In this document: piece after piece, positions 35,632 to 46,512 of the stretch
How the letters are laid out: each line of letters opens with the position of its first letter
Position numbering within the stretch: position 1 is the stretch's first letter
Source: Hysterangium stoloniferum
Lineage: Eukaryota; Basidiomycota; Agaricomycetes; Hysterangiales; Hysterangiaceae
NCBI GenBank assembly: GCA_015178975.1
Contig: WHVD01000141.1
Span: 62,001 to 126,000, forward strand
Direction: 5' to 3'
Length of the DNA stretch: 64,000 bases
Notes under the pieces: model-generated
Told to the model about the DNA's origin: nothing
Seen by the model: only the letters and a program-made list of their open reading frames with translations
Database searches by the model: none
Made by a program: the position numbers and the translations under genes

Positions 35632-37273
35632 TTAGAACTCTGCTAAGGGGAGTAATTCATCCCAGTCGTCCTGTCGCTCATTTGTGAACACCCGTATGTA
35701 TTGCTCTAGTTCCATGTTGAGATGTTCTGTCTGTCCATCTGTCTGAGGGTGATAGGCGGTAGAGGAGGCTATCTTGATGCCAAGCAAGCGGTAGAGTTCC
35801 TTGGTAAATTCTGCCACAAACTGTGATCCCCGATCAGAAACCACCTTCACTGGTAAGCCATGTAGTTTCCAAACATGCTGTAGGAAAAGACGTGCTGTAC
35901 CTGCTGCTGATACTGTGGTCATGGTAGGGATGAAGTGTGCCCGTTTAGAGACTGAGTCGGCCACATTCATGATTGCATCAAAACCATGAGCCTCTGGTAG
36001 TTCTGTAATAAAGTCCACACTGATCACTTCCCAATGTTGACTGGGGACTGGCAATGGATGCAACTGGCCCATAGGTTTATGCCAGATGATCTTGGTCTGC
36101 AAACACACATCACAAGTCTTGGCATAGAGTCCTACATGTCTGGACATTTGGGGCCACCAGTAATTCCTGGAAATGAGTTCTAAGGTCTTCCACCTGCCAG
36201 GGTGGCCTGTTACCCTGGTATCATGATGTTGGGCCATGATGCAGCGATGGAGATCTAAGTGGTCTGGAACATATACCTTACCACAAAACAGGAGTAGGCC
36301 CTCTGATTCTGACCACTCTGAGGACTGTATAGACCTGCTTTTAGTCTTCCGCATCTCCTGAATGGCATTTGCCACTGCATCTTCTGGAGTGGATTCCTTT
36401 AAGCCTTTCCGGACATCCTTCAAGATGTCCCATTCTTCACCATAAACCTCTACCCCTTCCAATGCTCGAATAACAAACAATTCTGGTCGGAGGATTACCT
36501 TATCCTTGTTGTCTTCTGCACCAGAACCATGGTCAGCACATTGGGATAGAGCATCTGATTTTCCCATAGAGGCTCCTGGATGATGATGCATTTCAAAGTC
36601 AAACCGTGCCAAATAAAGTGACCATCTGGCTTGCCTCTGGTTCAACTTCTTGGATGTGCAAAAGTATTCCAGGTTCTTATGGTCTGTCCAGATCTCAAAT
36701 TTATGCTCAGCACCTTCTACAAAGTGACGCCACTCTTCCAGTGCCCGGATGATAGCCAGCATCTCCTTGTCATTAATGTCATAATTGTGTTCCACCTCAT
36801 TGAGGCTTTTGGAGTAGAATGCAATGGGATGCCACTTGCCATCCTCCTGTGACTGCTGAGACAGTACTGCACCTGTGGCAAAGTCTGAACTGTCAGCCTC
36901 AATACGGTGTGGAAGGTCATCTTTCGCAAAGGCAAGAACTGGTGCTGAAGTCACCAGGTGCTTGAGAGTGTGAAAGGCATCCACTTCCTTCTCACCCCAC
37001 TTCCAAGGCTGGTCCTTTTTGGTGAGATCAAACAGGGGACGTGCATGGTGGGAGAAATCCTTGATGAAGCATCGGTAGAAGTTGGCGAACCCCAGGAAGG
37101 ACTGTACTTCCTTGCGACTATCTGGGGTTGGCCATTCTGCTACACCAGCCACTTTGATCGGATCCATCTCCACCTGGCCCTCCGAAATAATGAGTCCCAA
37201 ATACTCAATCTTGGTCTTCTCAAATTCACACTTCTCTGGCCTAAGGTAGAGTTTATGCTGACGTAGCTGTTGC
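35632..37273 (-). pseudogene. Element B RNase H and integrase
   Basis: Pol segment open over 35632-37200 and beyond. RT thumb/connection: PEKCEFEKTKIEYLG and [19 protein letters not shown]. RNase H: HRIEADSSDFATGAVL, NYDINDKEMLAIIRALEEWR, TDHKNLEYF. Integrase: HHCC zinc finger (QHHDTRVTGHPGR ... CDVCLQTK), catalytic DDE (SVDFITELP, VVSDRGSQF, QTDGQTEHLNMELEQYI). The 5' edge is cut by a family-B solo LTR with target duplication GTTGC. Removing this insertion and the one at 38440-39316 with their duplications restores the RT reading frame exactly. Confidence 0.9.
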
Positions 37274-38409
37274 TGTCAGGGGACAATCTTAAGTTTTCCA
37301 TTTTCTCTGACTCTCCTTAATATAGTTCATAAGTAAAGACTGAGAGGGGCACCTTGTTGTTATCACATTTTCAAACTCAGCTGCACCTTTAGTTAGTCAC
37401 CCGCTAGCCGAGGATTCCTTAGACTTTTCTCTTTGGATTTCCTCTGCTAGGTAAGTAATATTGTATTCTACATGTATGTTAGGATACACACACAGGCCGG
37501 GTTTCCGGAGAAACCCGTGGGATATCCGGTAGGACTTGGCTTCAGCTTATAGGCTGCGCCCTCGCTAGATCGTGTTGTCCAATATCAAACGGACGGACAG
37601 GGATCCCGGGGAGTCTGGGCGGGGTTCGTGGGTCGTAGGTTGTAAGTCGGAGGTCGTGGGTCGTAGGTCGGGGGTCGTGGGTCGTGAGTCGAGTTGGTTG
37701 AGAGAGGTAGATGCGCCGGAGCCCGTGGGCTCCGACTAGTGCGAGCGATGTGAATCGAGTAAGGTTTTAGAGCAGAAAATATTATTAGATTACTGGGGGG
37801 AATCTAAGCTAATTTTCTGACTGGATTGTATGTACAACATCTGCCAGTTTATATAGATCATGGAGTGAATGACATACCAAATCCAGTAATGGCAAAATGA
37901 AACTAACAAAACATGAAACAGGAATAGTAAACACCAAATTGGTGTTAGGAACGGAGCGGAGTCCGAATCGTGACAAAGCATAACCCATAATGGGAAATGG
38001 AGCGGGAGTGGAGTCCTAAATCGTGACAGGTCATTTGACTAAAACGGGAATGGGGCTCGATTAGAGCGGTGACGGGATTCTAAGCGGGGTCTGGTGACTG
38101 ATGCGTGGGACGAAGACGGACATAGACAGAGATGGAGTCCGGGAGAAGTCCAGTGACTGATATGTGTCGTAATGAGGTCGAACATAACGAGTCTTGACGT
38201 AACGGAGTCCGGGCGGGAAATCCTATAAACAGACGATTGGTGCTTGTAGCGCGTGGGGGCGTACGGGTTAGTGCCCGGAGTTCGGCGGGATTGTTCGGTC
38301 GTAACAATGTATGTAATTAGACAGGTATAAACTCACTTCAGATTTCCTCTGCTAGGACCCCAACTCAGTCATAGTGTGAGTTAGTGTGGTCTAGAGAGTC
38401 ACCCTTACA
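37274..38409 (-). mobile_element. Solo LTR related to element B's own LTR, inside its pol
   Basis: Plus-strand ends TGTCAGGGGACAA and GTCACCCTTACA, flanked by GTTGC at 37269-37273 and 38410-38414. About 300 bp once the nested LTR 37477-38306 is set aside. It shares the AATCCAAAGAGAAAAGTCTA block with the LTRs of element B but is diverged elsewhere, so it is a sister subfamily. Confidence 0.85.
37477..38306 (-). mobile_element. Solo LTR, family C, copy C2 (830 bp)
   Basis: Plus-strand TGTTAGGATACAC...GTCGTAACA with target duplication ATGTA (37472-37476, 38307-38311). Nested within the B-type solo LTR, so it is third-level nesting counting C1 and element B. Confidence 0.93.
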
Positions 38410-38439
38410 GTTGCATGACTAAATGTGACACACGGTAGT

Positions 38440-39316
38440 TGTTACGACTGGACAAATCCCGCCGGACTCCGGGCACTAACTCGTACGCCCCCACGCGCTA
38501 CAAGCACCAATTGTCTGTTTATAGGATTTCCCGCCCAGACTCCGTTACGTCAAGACTCGTTACGTTCGACCTCATTAAGACACATATCAGTCACCGGACT
38601 TCCCCCGGACTCCGTCTCTGTCTATGTCCGTCTTCGTCCCACGCATCAGTCACCGGAACCCGCTCAGAATCCCGTCACCGCTCTAATTGAGCCCCGTTCC
38701 CGTTTTAGTCAAATGACCTGTCATGATTTAGGACTCCGCTCCCGCTCCGTTTCCTGTCACGATTTAGGACTCCGCTCCCGCTCCGTTTCCTGTCACGATT
38801 TAGGACTCCGCTCCCGCTCCGTTTCCTGTTATGGGTTATGCTTTGTCACGATTCGGACTCCGCTCCGTTCTGTCCCGTTCCTAACACCAATTTGGTGTTT
38901 ACTATTCCCGTTTTATGTTTTGCTCGTTTCGTCTCATTATTACTGGATTCGGTATGTCATGCATTCCACGGTCTATATAAACTGGCAGATGTTGTACATA
39001 CAATCCAGTCAGAAAATTAGCTTAGATTCCCCCCAGTAATCTAATACATTTTCCTCTCTAAACCCTACTCTTATCAGACTGCTCACACTAGTCGGAGCCC
39101 ACGGGCTCCGGCGCATCTATCTCTCTCGACTATCTCGATTCACGACTCTCGACTCACGACCCACGAACCCCCGCCCGGACTCCCCGGGATTCCCGTCCGC
39201 CTGTCTGAAATTGGACAACACGATCTAGCGAGGGCGCAGCCTATAAGCTGAAGCCAAGTCCTACTGGATATTCCGCAGGTTTCTCCGGAAACCCGCCCTG
39301 TGTGTGTATCCTAACA
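38440..39316 (+). mobile_element. Solo LTR, family C, copy C3 (877 bp)
   Basis: TGTTACGACTGG...TATCCTAACA with target duplication GTAGT (38435-38439, 39317-39321), inserted in the RT gene of element B. Longer than C2 largely because of three 36-bp tandem units at 38717-38824. The 204-codon ORF across it (38425-39039) is incidental. Confidence 0.94.
38717..38824 (+). repeat. 36-bp tandem repeat, three units, in LTR C3
   Basis: Units 38717-38752, 38753-38788 and 38789-38824 begin CCTGTCACGATTTAGGACTC and are nearly identical. The other family-C copies show one unit. Confidence 0.9.
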
Positions 39317-39934
39317 GTAGTGCTCTTACAGTGTTTTGGTGAATATCAAGATATCATCCAGATAAATGACCACCACACCCTCCATAATGAGGTCATGGAA
39401 AATGTCATTCATCATTGTCTGGAAGGTGGATGGGCTGTTGGTGAGTCCAAAAAACATAACAAGGGGTTCAAACAATCCATGGTTGGTGTGAAAGGCTGCT
39501 TTCCATTCATCCCCTTTCTTGATCCTCACATTGTTATAGCCCCAGTGTACATCTAATTTGGTGAAATAGCGAGCTCCACAGAGCTGATTGATAAGGTCAG
39601 AGATCAAGGGAAGGGGATATCGGTTCTTTATAGTGACAGCATTGAGAACACGATAGTCCTGTACTAAACAAAGGGACCCATCCTTTTTCTTGATAAAGAA
39701 GACTGGGGAAGCCATGGGTGACTTTGAGGGTCGGATACGGCCTGTGGATAAGTTCTCTTGAAGGAAGGTGTCAAGTTCTGCCTGTTCATTGGGAGCTAAA
39801 GGGTACACCTTGCAAGATGAAGGTTTGGCATCTGGTACCAGTTCGATGGCATGGTCCCAGGATTTCTGGTCAGGGAGTCTGTCAAAGGAGGCCTTGGAAA
39901 AGATGTCTACATATTCATGCAGGTACTCAGGAAT
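39317..39934 (-). pseudogene. Element B reverse transcriptase
   Basis: RT domain in the same frame as the protease, after a single in-frame TAA at 39935-39937. Motifs: TGRIRPSKSPMASPVFFIKK, VQDYRVLNAVTIKNRYPLPL, the catalytic VVVIYLDDILIFTK, and KLDVHWGYNN where Arg is usual. A TAA follows shortly after YLDD (L-stop-EHY), and the LTR C3 splits the domain a few codons later; the remaining fingers/thumb codons are at 38415-38439 and then below 37273. Confidence 0.9.
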
Positions 39935-40996
39935 TTAATCTTGTACTGATCCTTTACTTAAAGTTGTTGGTTGGGAATTACGACGGAATGCCTCTGCAAG
40001 ACACTGAGAGGTGGTGGTACTTGCACGAATAAACTCTTCTTCTGGGGGGAGTGAGGCTACCCAAATGCAGTCTCCATCCTCTCGAGGATCAGTAGCTTCT
40101 TCAGCATCTTCTTCTACCTCTCCCTCCATTGTTGAACCCTCTTCTATAGGAGTGGTGGGCATTGGTAGTGGTCCAGTACGACAGGCCCGGAGCTTTGCAG
40201 CTGTCCGATGCCCTTCCTTTAGCTCTTGTTGGCAAGTCCGGCATTGGGATGGGCATCGACTCATGGTGACCTTGCCTGTTGACCAATCCACCTCTGGGTT
40301 GTGCTGTTGCAGCCAGGTGAATCCAAGAAGCATCTTGTGGCGACCCAAACTAGTGATTGCAAAGACAGCATGCTCATAATGATCTCTGTAATGCAGGATG
40401 AGGTCAACTACTTCTGTGATAGCACCTGCTTCATTGTGAGTGCCACCAACATTAAGGACTGGAATTGGACAAGTGAGGGAACGAGTGGTGAGGCGCTTCT
40501 CTTTAATAAAATCCCTGTCAATGAACAGTCCTGTGGCACCACAATCTAAAAGAGCACTCAGGGCATGGATCTCAGCAGTGTCTGTTGCCTGAATCTGAAT
40601 TGGCAGGGACAAGGAGTTGGTTGAGGGGGTTGAGCATATGATGTAGGTGGATGGCAACCTTCGCTCCCACTTTGGGAGACGAATATAGGGTTCTGGGAGA
40701 TTAGATGTGACTACTGGTTTCACAGTTTCAGTATAAGTAGAAGGCGTGTATTGGGGCTCTATCTTATCTATCATTACACTGTGAAGTTGGTCTGGAAGGT
40801 GGCCCTGGCGGCGGTGTGTAGTTGACGCGAGGGGGTGTGGGGATCGAGTGCGAGTGTGGTCCGGTCGTCGAAGAAACCACCAGCGTTCTTGGAGATAAGC
40901 TGTGATGCTGGAACATGTCACTGGCCGCCTGGGCTTGCGCTGCGATGCACGTGGTCTCGAACCAGCCGTCAAGGTTACTATTGCCTGGGCGACCAA
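39935..40996 (-). pseudogene. Element B protease region of pol
   Basis: Open for 353 codons. The aspartic protease core is SALLDCGATGLFIDRDFI (D-C-G where D-[ST]-G is usual), followed by GRHKMLLGFTWLQQHNPEVD, the conserved ILGxxWL-type segment. It overlaps the gag ORF in another frame by about 230 bp, as expected for gag-pol frameshift expression. Ends at an in-frame stop before RT. Confidence 0.88.
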
Positions 40997-41675
40997 CCAT
41001 CATGGTTGCGACATGTCGTTTGATGCTGCGGTTTAGACCAGCTCTGAACACCATGACTGCGGCCACACCGGTGTACTCTGCTTTGCGAGCCATCTCTCGA
41101 AAGTTGTTGATGTAGAGGTCAATATGCCTAGTACCTTGAAAATAGGCCATGGAGTTGAGTCGACTAGCGGCGGCCTCCTGTTTGAATTGCAGGTAGAACT
41201 CCACTTCAAATTGGACCTGAAAGTTGCCCCAGTCTGCAAACATCATGCCTTTAGCATGGTGTCGCAGGATCGCCTTGCTTGCCCAAGTTGCGGCTCGGCC
41301 GGTTTTCATGAAAGTCAACACCCAGAGGATGCATGTGTCGTCATCTGGGAAATCTTCAGGGCATAGCATCATGTAAGTGTAGCAAGAGTATAGGAAGTTG
41401 CGACCATGGTCCCTGTTGCCATCGAAATCACTCAGCTTTGAACCTTTGGGATGACGCATTTTGTGGACTGGTGTTGCGAGAGATGGGGTGGATGCGGCAA
41501 CTGGATTTGAAGGATGAGTAGAGGTTGTGGCTGATGAAGAGGGGAGTGTGGAATTCGCAAGATTGCTAACAGTGAGTTGGAGTTGAGTAATGAGATCGGT
41601 AAGAGCCTTGATGCTGTCTTAAGTGTTCTGTTCCATGCCTTGCAGGCATTGCTCGAGCTCTGCAGGCAGAGACAT
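40764..41675 (-). pseudogene. Element B gag
   Basis: Start ATG at 41675 (MSLPAELEQCLQGMEQNT), one in-frame TAA at 41619-41621, then open to 40764. The retrotransposon gag domain is visible in FLYSCYTYMMLCPEDF, ILWVLTFMKTGRAATWASKA, FEVEFYLQFKQEAAASRLNS and FREMARKAEYTGVAAVMVFR. No complete CCHC zinc knuckle is seen in this part. Confidence 0.85.
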
Positions 41676-41788
41676 CCTGAAACACAAGGTGGGTAATGTG
41701 TGGAATGTAAGGAGGGGTCGTGAGTTTACTCCGTCTGTTATCCGTAGTAACACTGCGGCCGGTCCTAAGAGATTTGAGACTTTTCTAC

Positions 41789-42778
41789 TGTAAGGGCAAC
41801 CCTAGTAGTGGAGATCACACTGATAGAGGAATCCAAAGAGAAAAGTCTAAGGAAACTCTATCAGGTGTGTGTTAAGAACTGAAAACTGACTAATGTCGGT
41901 GGCTGACAGGGACCGATCGGAAGGACTTGGCTTCAGCTTATGTGCTGTGCCCTCGCAAATGTCCATAGGGTGTCCTTAGATTTCGGACGGGCGAAGACTA
42001 ATCCTAAAGAGTTCCTTTCGGCGAGATACCGATCAGGACTGAAGGACAAGTCGAGCATCGGGCCAAGGGATCGGGGCCGGGAGTGGGTGAGCGCACGCAA
42101 AGGTGGATGGGGGGATTCTTAGTATGAGACTGTTACAGACGTATGAGGGTATTCTGAGACGATATTCTGATTGCCTAGTAACTACAACTACAGCGGGTTC
42201 ATATACAAGTAACAGGCGTCTAGAAAATACTAACGGGGAGAAGGGCGGAAAATGGCATTAACAATAAGCTTGACTAGGAACGGGAAGTTTATGATTAGTT
42301 CGGAGGCCGATGATAACCGAGAGCGGAATTACGATAAAAGGAAATAGTTCAAGGACTACAAATATAGATAGACATATGTGAAACATAGGATTGAATGGAT
42401 CAACATAATAAAAGGGACGTATCAAAAGTTTAACCAGACAATACGAGTTATTTTGATGTGGGCGTAAATGGAGTTTGATCATCATGAAAACATACGTCAG
42501 CTTCGGGGGCCGATGGTTTCTGAAGTGGTGACTTGAAAACGTTGATAAGTGGCGATAACCTTGGAACCGATAGGGTTGCGACACGGTCATAACAGTGTGA
42601 CACGTCAACTATACAGTCCACAATGCATTTTCCCACGCCTTAAGCACCCACACACATCCACTCAATATACCCTACAAAGGATGAAGTGTTCTACTCTACA
42701 ATGGTGAGATAATAAAAGGGAATAAACAGTAGAGTATAATCTGGGGGATATAAGGTGTGAATGACTTGTCCCTTTACA
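41789..42778 (-). repeat. 5' LTR of chromovirus B, interrupted
   Basis: Two pieces, 41789-41869 and 42600-42778, colinear with 34614-34872. A family-A solo LTR sits between them with a GTGTG duplication. Confidence 0.92.
41870..42594 (-). mobile_element. Solo LTR, family A (725 bp), in the 5' LTR of element B
   Basis: Plus-strand TGTTAAGAACTG...GGTCATAACA, with GTGTG at 41865-41869 and 42595-42599. The cleanest uninterrupted reverse copy of the family in the window. Confidence 0.94.
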
Positions 42779-42950
42779 CAACCTCTGACCCCTCGACCCA
42801 CAACCTCTGCCCGGACTCCCCGGGATCCCCATCCGCCTGTCTGAAATTGGACAACACAATCTAGCAAGGGTGCAGCCTATAAGCTGAAGCCAAGTCCTAC
42901 TGGATATCCCATGGGTTTCTCCGGAAACCCGCCCTGTACGTATCCTAACA

Positions 42951-43693
42951 GTATTTTCTGATTGAGACTTGCAGATTTTTTTCAATATGCCACCAAGAAA
43001 GAAAGGGAATGCACAGGTATCATTACCTGGACCGTTGACTCTTCATGTGAAGGGTGGTGGAAGTTCTAACCATTCTATATATGAAGAATATCGACCACTT
43101 AGGTATGACACGTAGTTGTATTGACTGTCTAAGTTCAATACATGCTGAACAAGTATTGACTATTTAGTTCAATACACCTGGGTGAAGTAACTATCTAAGG
43201 TAGAGTAGATAGCTACAATGAAGTAAAGGAATCGACTGTTAGGTGCGATTCCGAGTGACTGCTCGAGTGTAGAAAAGAGTAACGAGAGTCGAATGATAGA
43301 GTAGCATGGATGTTGTCTGCGCGGATTGAGATATAAATGAAGTTTCGACTGGTACAGTTCAAAACTAAGATTATGTAGATAGTTGAAGCCTGTCTGTGAC
43401 GGTTGAGACGATACCTCAATCATGACTTACAGGACACTAACTGTGTGTCTGGGTAAGTCATGGTTGCGAGGTAAAAAAGTGTCTGAGTTTCATTTGGTGC
43501 TGAGTGCACCCACAAGTATACACAATGCTTTGAACTAATGAAATATGCAATATTCGAAGAATATAAAAGATAGAAAAATATGAATAGAATGTGTAAAATA
43601 TAAATAAAATAAAAGGAGTGTTTTACCACAATGAAACTGTGGTAAAGCATACTCCTCACACTTCATTCCCCATTAACTTTGTATACCAGCCAG
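42951..43693. other. Region between LTR C1 and the second chromovirus
   Basis: A short open stretch begins at ATG 42988 (MPPRKKGNAQVSLPGPLTLH), runs to about 43102 and ends at a possible donor AG|GTATGA; it could be a first exon or chance. 43100-43680 may be the leader or a 5' LTR of the downstream element (a TATA-like AATATAAAAGATAG at 43560), but I found no matching 3' copy. Confidence 0.3.
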
Positions 43694-44881
43694 ATGCTTG
43701 CGAACCAGTCGGAACCTATGGAAGAAGCCTGTATCGAAGAAGTCCCCGAAAACCAGGACAAATCTGAGCACGAGGACGAATCTGTGGCCCCCGACAAGGG
43801 CAAAGGTGTCGAAAATCCTCTGCCTAGTCAATGACCACACTTGGGGGACACTACTTCTGAATTTTTAGCAGGTACTATAGATAAATTTATGACACACCTG
43901 CTCAAAGAACGAAAGAAAAAGGAACAAGAACCTCCACAGTCAAAAGTCAATGCTCCAGAACCCTTCACGGGTTCCAACCCAAACAAACTCTCTACTTTCC
44001 TCATGCAATGTCACTTCAATTTCAGCGATCGATCTGCCACATTCTCCACAGACTCTGGAAAAGTCAACTATGCACTTTCATACTTGTCAGGATCCACATT
44101 GAAATGGTTCGAACCAGCTTTTAGCAGAATTTCCGAGGAAGAGCCACTTTGGCTCGAAGATTGGGATGCTTTTGTTGAGGAGCTTGAAACCAACTTTGGC
44201 CCATATGATCCGACAGGAGAAGCCGAGAACAGTCTCACAAATCTTGGTATGAAGGACACACAGCACATCACAGACTACATCGTCCAATTCAATAATCTTG
44301 CAACTTGTTGTCAGTGGGGCGATCCCGCTCTCCGCCACCAATTCTACACCAGTCTGCTGTCCCACCTTAAAGATGAAGTCTCGAAAGGAGAAGATGGCAA
44401 GCCAAAAACCCTGTCCCATATGTGCCTCAAAGCTCAAAATGCAGACACACATTATTGGGAATGTCACACGGAAGTTGCCTGCGAGACTTCTGTGGACAAA
44501 GTAAACAAGTCCATGGCCAATAAAAACAACAACAACAATTTGTCAACCAGCAACCAAAACTCCACGCAATCCAACAAGAAGAACGATAAAAAGTCTTCTA
44601 ACAACAACAACAACAACAAGGACAATAACAAGGGTCAACAGTCTGGCAAGCAAGCCAGAAAACCCAACCTCTCAGGCAAACTCGGACCCGATGGCAAATT
44701 GACCCCACAGGAAAGGCAACATCGCATGGACAATAACCTCTGTCTCTTGTGCGGGAAACCCGGTCATCGAGTTCCGGAATGTCCGCTGGCAAAAGCAAAC
44801 TCTTCAAAGGGTCAAACAGCCAAGGCCTCCACAGAAACCCTGTCAAAGGACAAACTGGCTTCCAACTCGAAAAAAAAGTAA
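43694..44881 (+). pseudogene. Element D gag
   Basis: Starts at ATG 43694 with an acidic N-terminus, a TGA at 43832, then open to the TAA at 44879. Gag domain: APEPFTGSNPNKLSTFLMQC, LSYLSGSTLKWFEPAFSRI, ITDYIVQFNNLATCCQWGD. After an Asn/Ser/Lys-rich linker (runs of AAC) there is a CCHC knuckle, CLLCGKPGHRVPEC. Pol follows in the -1 frame. Confidence 0.88.
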
Positions 44882-46512
44882 GCAACCCCGCAGACTCCAC
44901 GTGGGTTGGGGGTTGCGTTGCCTCTCCGTGCATTCAAGAGTTTACTCGTCTCAATACATCCGCTCTTTCACATTCTGATTCATTTTTCGTTAAACTTATG
45001 TCTAATATGATCCCAAAATTCGTTTTTTCAGCTCTTATAGATTCCGGCTTGACTCATTGTTTTTTAGATACAAAATTCACGCAAAAAAATTTGTTGTCAA
45101 CTTATCTGATAAATTCTGTCAGTCTCCACCTCTTCGATGGCACAAGTAATTCAGTTGTTACCCAAGCTTGTGATTTACCCATCTGTTTCCCGTGTGGAAC
45201 ATCTCAATTGGTCACTTTCTATGTGACCCAGTTAGACTCAAGTTGCTCGGTGGTCCTTGGACACAACTGGCTTACCCGCTACAATCCATTGATTGACTGG
45301 ATAGCTAACAGTATAACATTCCGGACCCCCGTGGCAGCCGAGGAAACTGCACCCGTCCCGACCTCCACGGTGCCCATGGCCTTCCCAGCACCTGCAGTCT
45401 TGAGGACTCCTGTGATCCCTACCGCACCCATGGCTTCCCTGGAACCCACGGCACCTCCATCTATTTCTCTGATTAATGCTGCAGCTTTTATTAGGGCTTC
45501 AAAAATGGATGGGTCCTAGGCGTTCACTATCAACTTAAAAATTGATGAAGCAGCTGGACGTTTTTCAACCCCAGTATCTGAATCTGAGCAAGCCACTGAC
45601 CTAGAAAGCATCCCAGAGAAATATCATGACTTCATGGATGTTTTTAGTAAGCAGAAAGCTGACTGGCTTCTGCCCCACAGAGAATACGACTTAAAAATCA
45701 ATCTCAAAGACGGCACCCAGCCACCCCTAGGACATATTTACCCGCTCTCGTCCACGGAACTTTCCGCAATCCATGATTTCCTGGATGAACATTTGTTCAT
45801 AGGTTTTATCAGACCCTCAAAGTCTCCTTTTGGAGCACCTGTTCTGTTTGTCAGAAAAAAGGATGGATCCCTTAGACTATGTGTTGATTTTAGAGGACTC
45901 AATGCTGTCACTAAAAAGGATAAGTATCCACTCCCACTTATATCTGATCTGCTTGATGCTCCACGGAATGCCCAGATTTACACCAAAATAGATCTCAAAC
46001 ACGCCTATCATTTGGTCTGGATTGCCATGGGCGATGAATGGAAAACCACTTTTAGAACCCGCTATGGGGCCTTCGAGTGGTTGGTGATGCCCTTTGGACT
46101 CACCAATGCTCCGTCTGTTTTTCAGCATTTTATCAATGACATTTTCTCCGACATGCTCGATGTATGCATTATTGTTTACTTGGATGACATTCTTACCTAC
46201 TCCGAGAATCCCACGGAACACGACAAACAAGTCCGTGAAGTTCTCCAGAGACTCAGACAACATGGTTTATTCACAAATGGTAAAAAATGTACTTTTGACA
46301 CGGACTCCGTGGAATATCTAGGTTTCATCATGGGACCCTACAGACTCTGCATGGACAAAACTAAAGTGCAAGTCATCAAAGATTGGCCTGAACCCTGAAA
46401 AGTTAAAAATATACAATCCTTCCTTGGCTTTGCCAATTTTTACCAACAATTTATCTGTGGATATTCTGACATCACGGTGCCCCTTACCCATCTTACGCAT
46501 AAAAATACTCCT
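44749..46512 (+). pseudogene. Element D protease and reverse transcriptase
   Basis: One frame with stops at 45517 and 46396. Protease: FSALIDSGLTHCFLD and CSVVLGHNWLTRYNPLIDW. A Pro/Thr-rich linker follows. RT: FIRPSKSPFGAPVLFVRKKD, CVDFRGLNAVTKKDKYPLPL, KIDLKHAYHLVWIAMGDEWK, catalytic CIIVYLDDILTYSE. The TGA at 46396 precedes [19 protein letters not shown]. Confidence 0.9.

Larger units (their letters stand above)
34614..42778 (-). mobile_element. Full-length chromovirus (Ty3/gypsy), element B, with nested insertions
   Basis: Minus-strand element bounded by target duplication CAACC. The LTRs are about 260 bp: 34614-34872 (3' LTR) and 41789-42778 (5' LTR, interrupted at 41870-42599). They begin TGTAAGGGCA on the plus strand, end CCCTTTACA, and differ at roughly half a dozen positions by eye, so insertion is fairly recent. 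A purine-rich tract (TAGATGGGGGGGTGA on the minus strand) abuts the 3' LTR. Order on the minus strand: gag, protease, RT, RNase H, integrase, chromodomain. Later arrivals are an LTR pair at 37274-38409, one at 38440-39316 and one at 41870-42594. In-frame stops make it non-autonomous. Confidence 0.95.
33966..42950 (+). mobile_element. LTR, family C, copy C1, split by a chromovirus
   Basis: Family-C LTR in two pieces: 33966-34613 (starts TGTTACGACCGG) and 42784-42950 (ends TATCCTAACA). The chromovirus at 34614-42778 lies between them with a CAACC duplication (34609-34613 and 42779-42783). Colinear with the intact copies at 37477-38306 and 38440-39316. The outer flanks (GAACC / GTATT) do not match, so C1 is either an old solo LTR that lost its duplication or one LTR of a rearranged element. 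Confidence 0.82.

Noticed and set aside
37620..37700. Repeats of GGTCGTGGGTCGTAGG as a CRISPR-like or satellite array
   Set aside because: An imperfect GGGTCGT-type simple repeat inside LTR C2, with counterparts (CGACTCACGAC) in C3; no spacers.
38425..39039. 204-codon ORF with internal amino-acid repeats
   Set aside because: The repeats come from the 36-bp LTR tandem units; the sequence is LTR, not a gene.
41770..41788. Primer binding site of chromovirus B next to its 5' LTR
   Set aside because: No convincing complement to a tRNA 3' end was seen; self-priming is possible but not demonstrable here.
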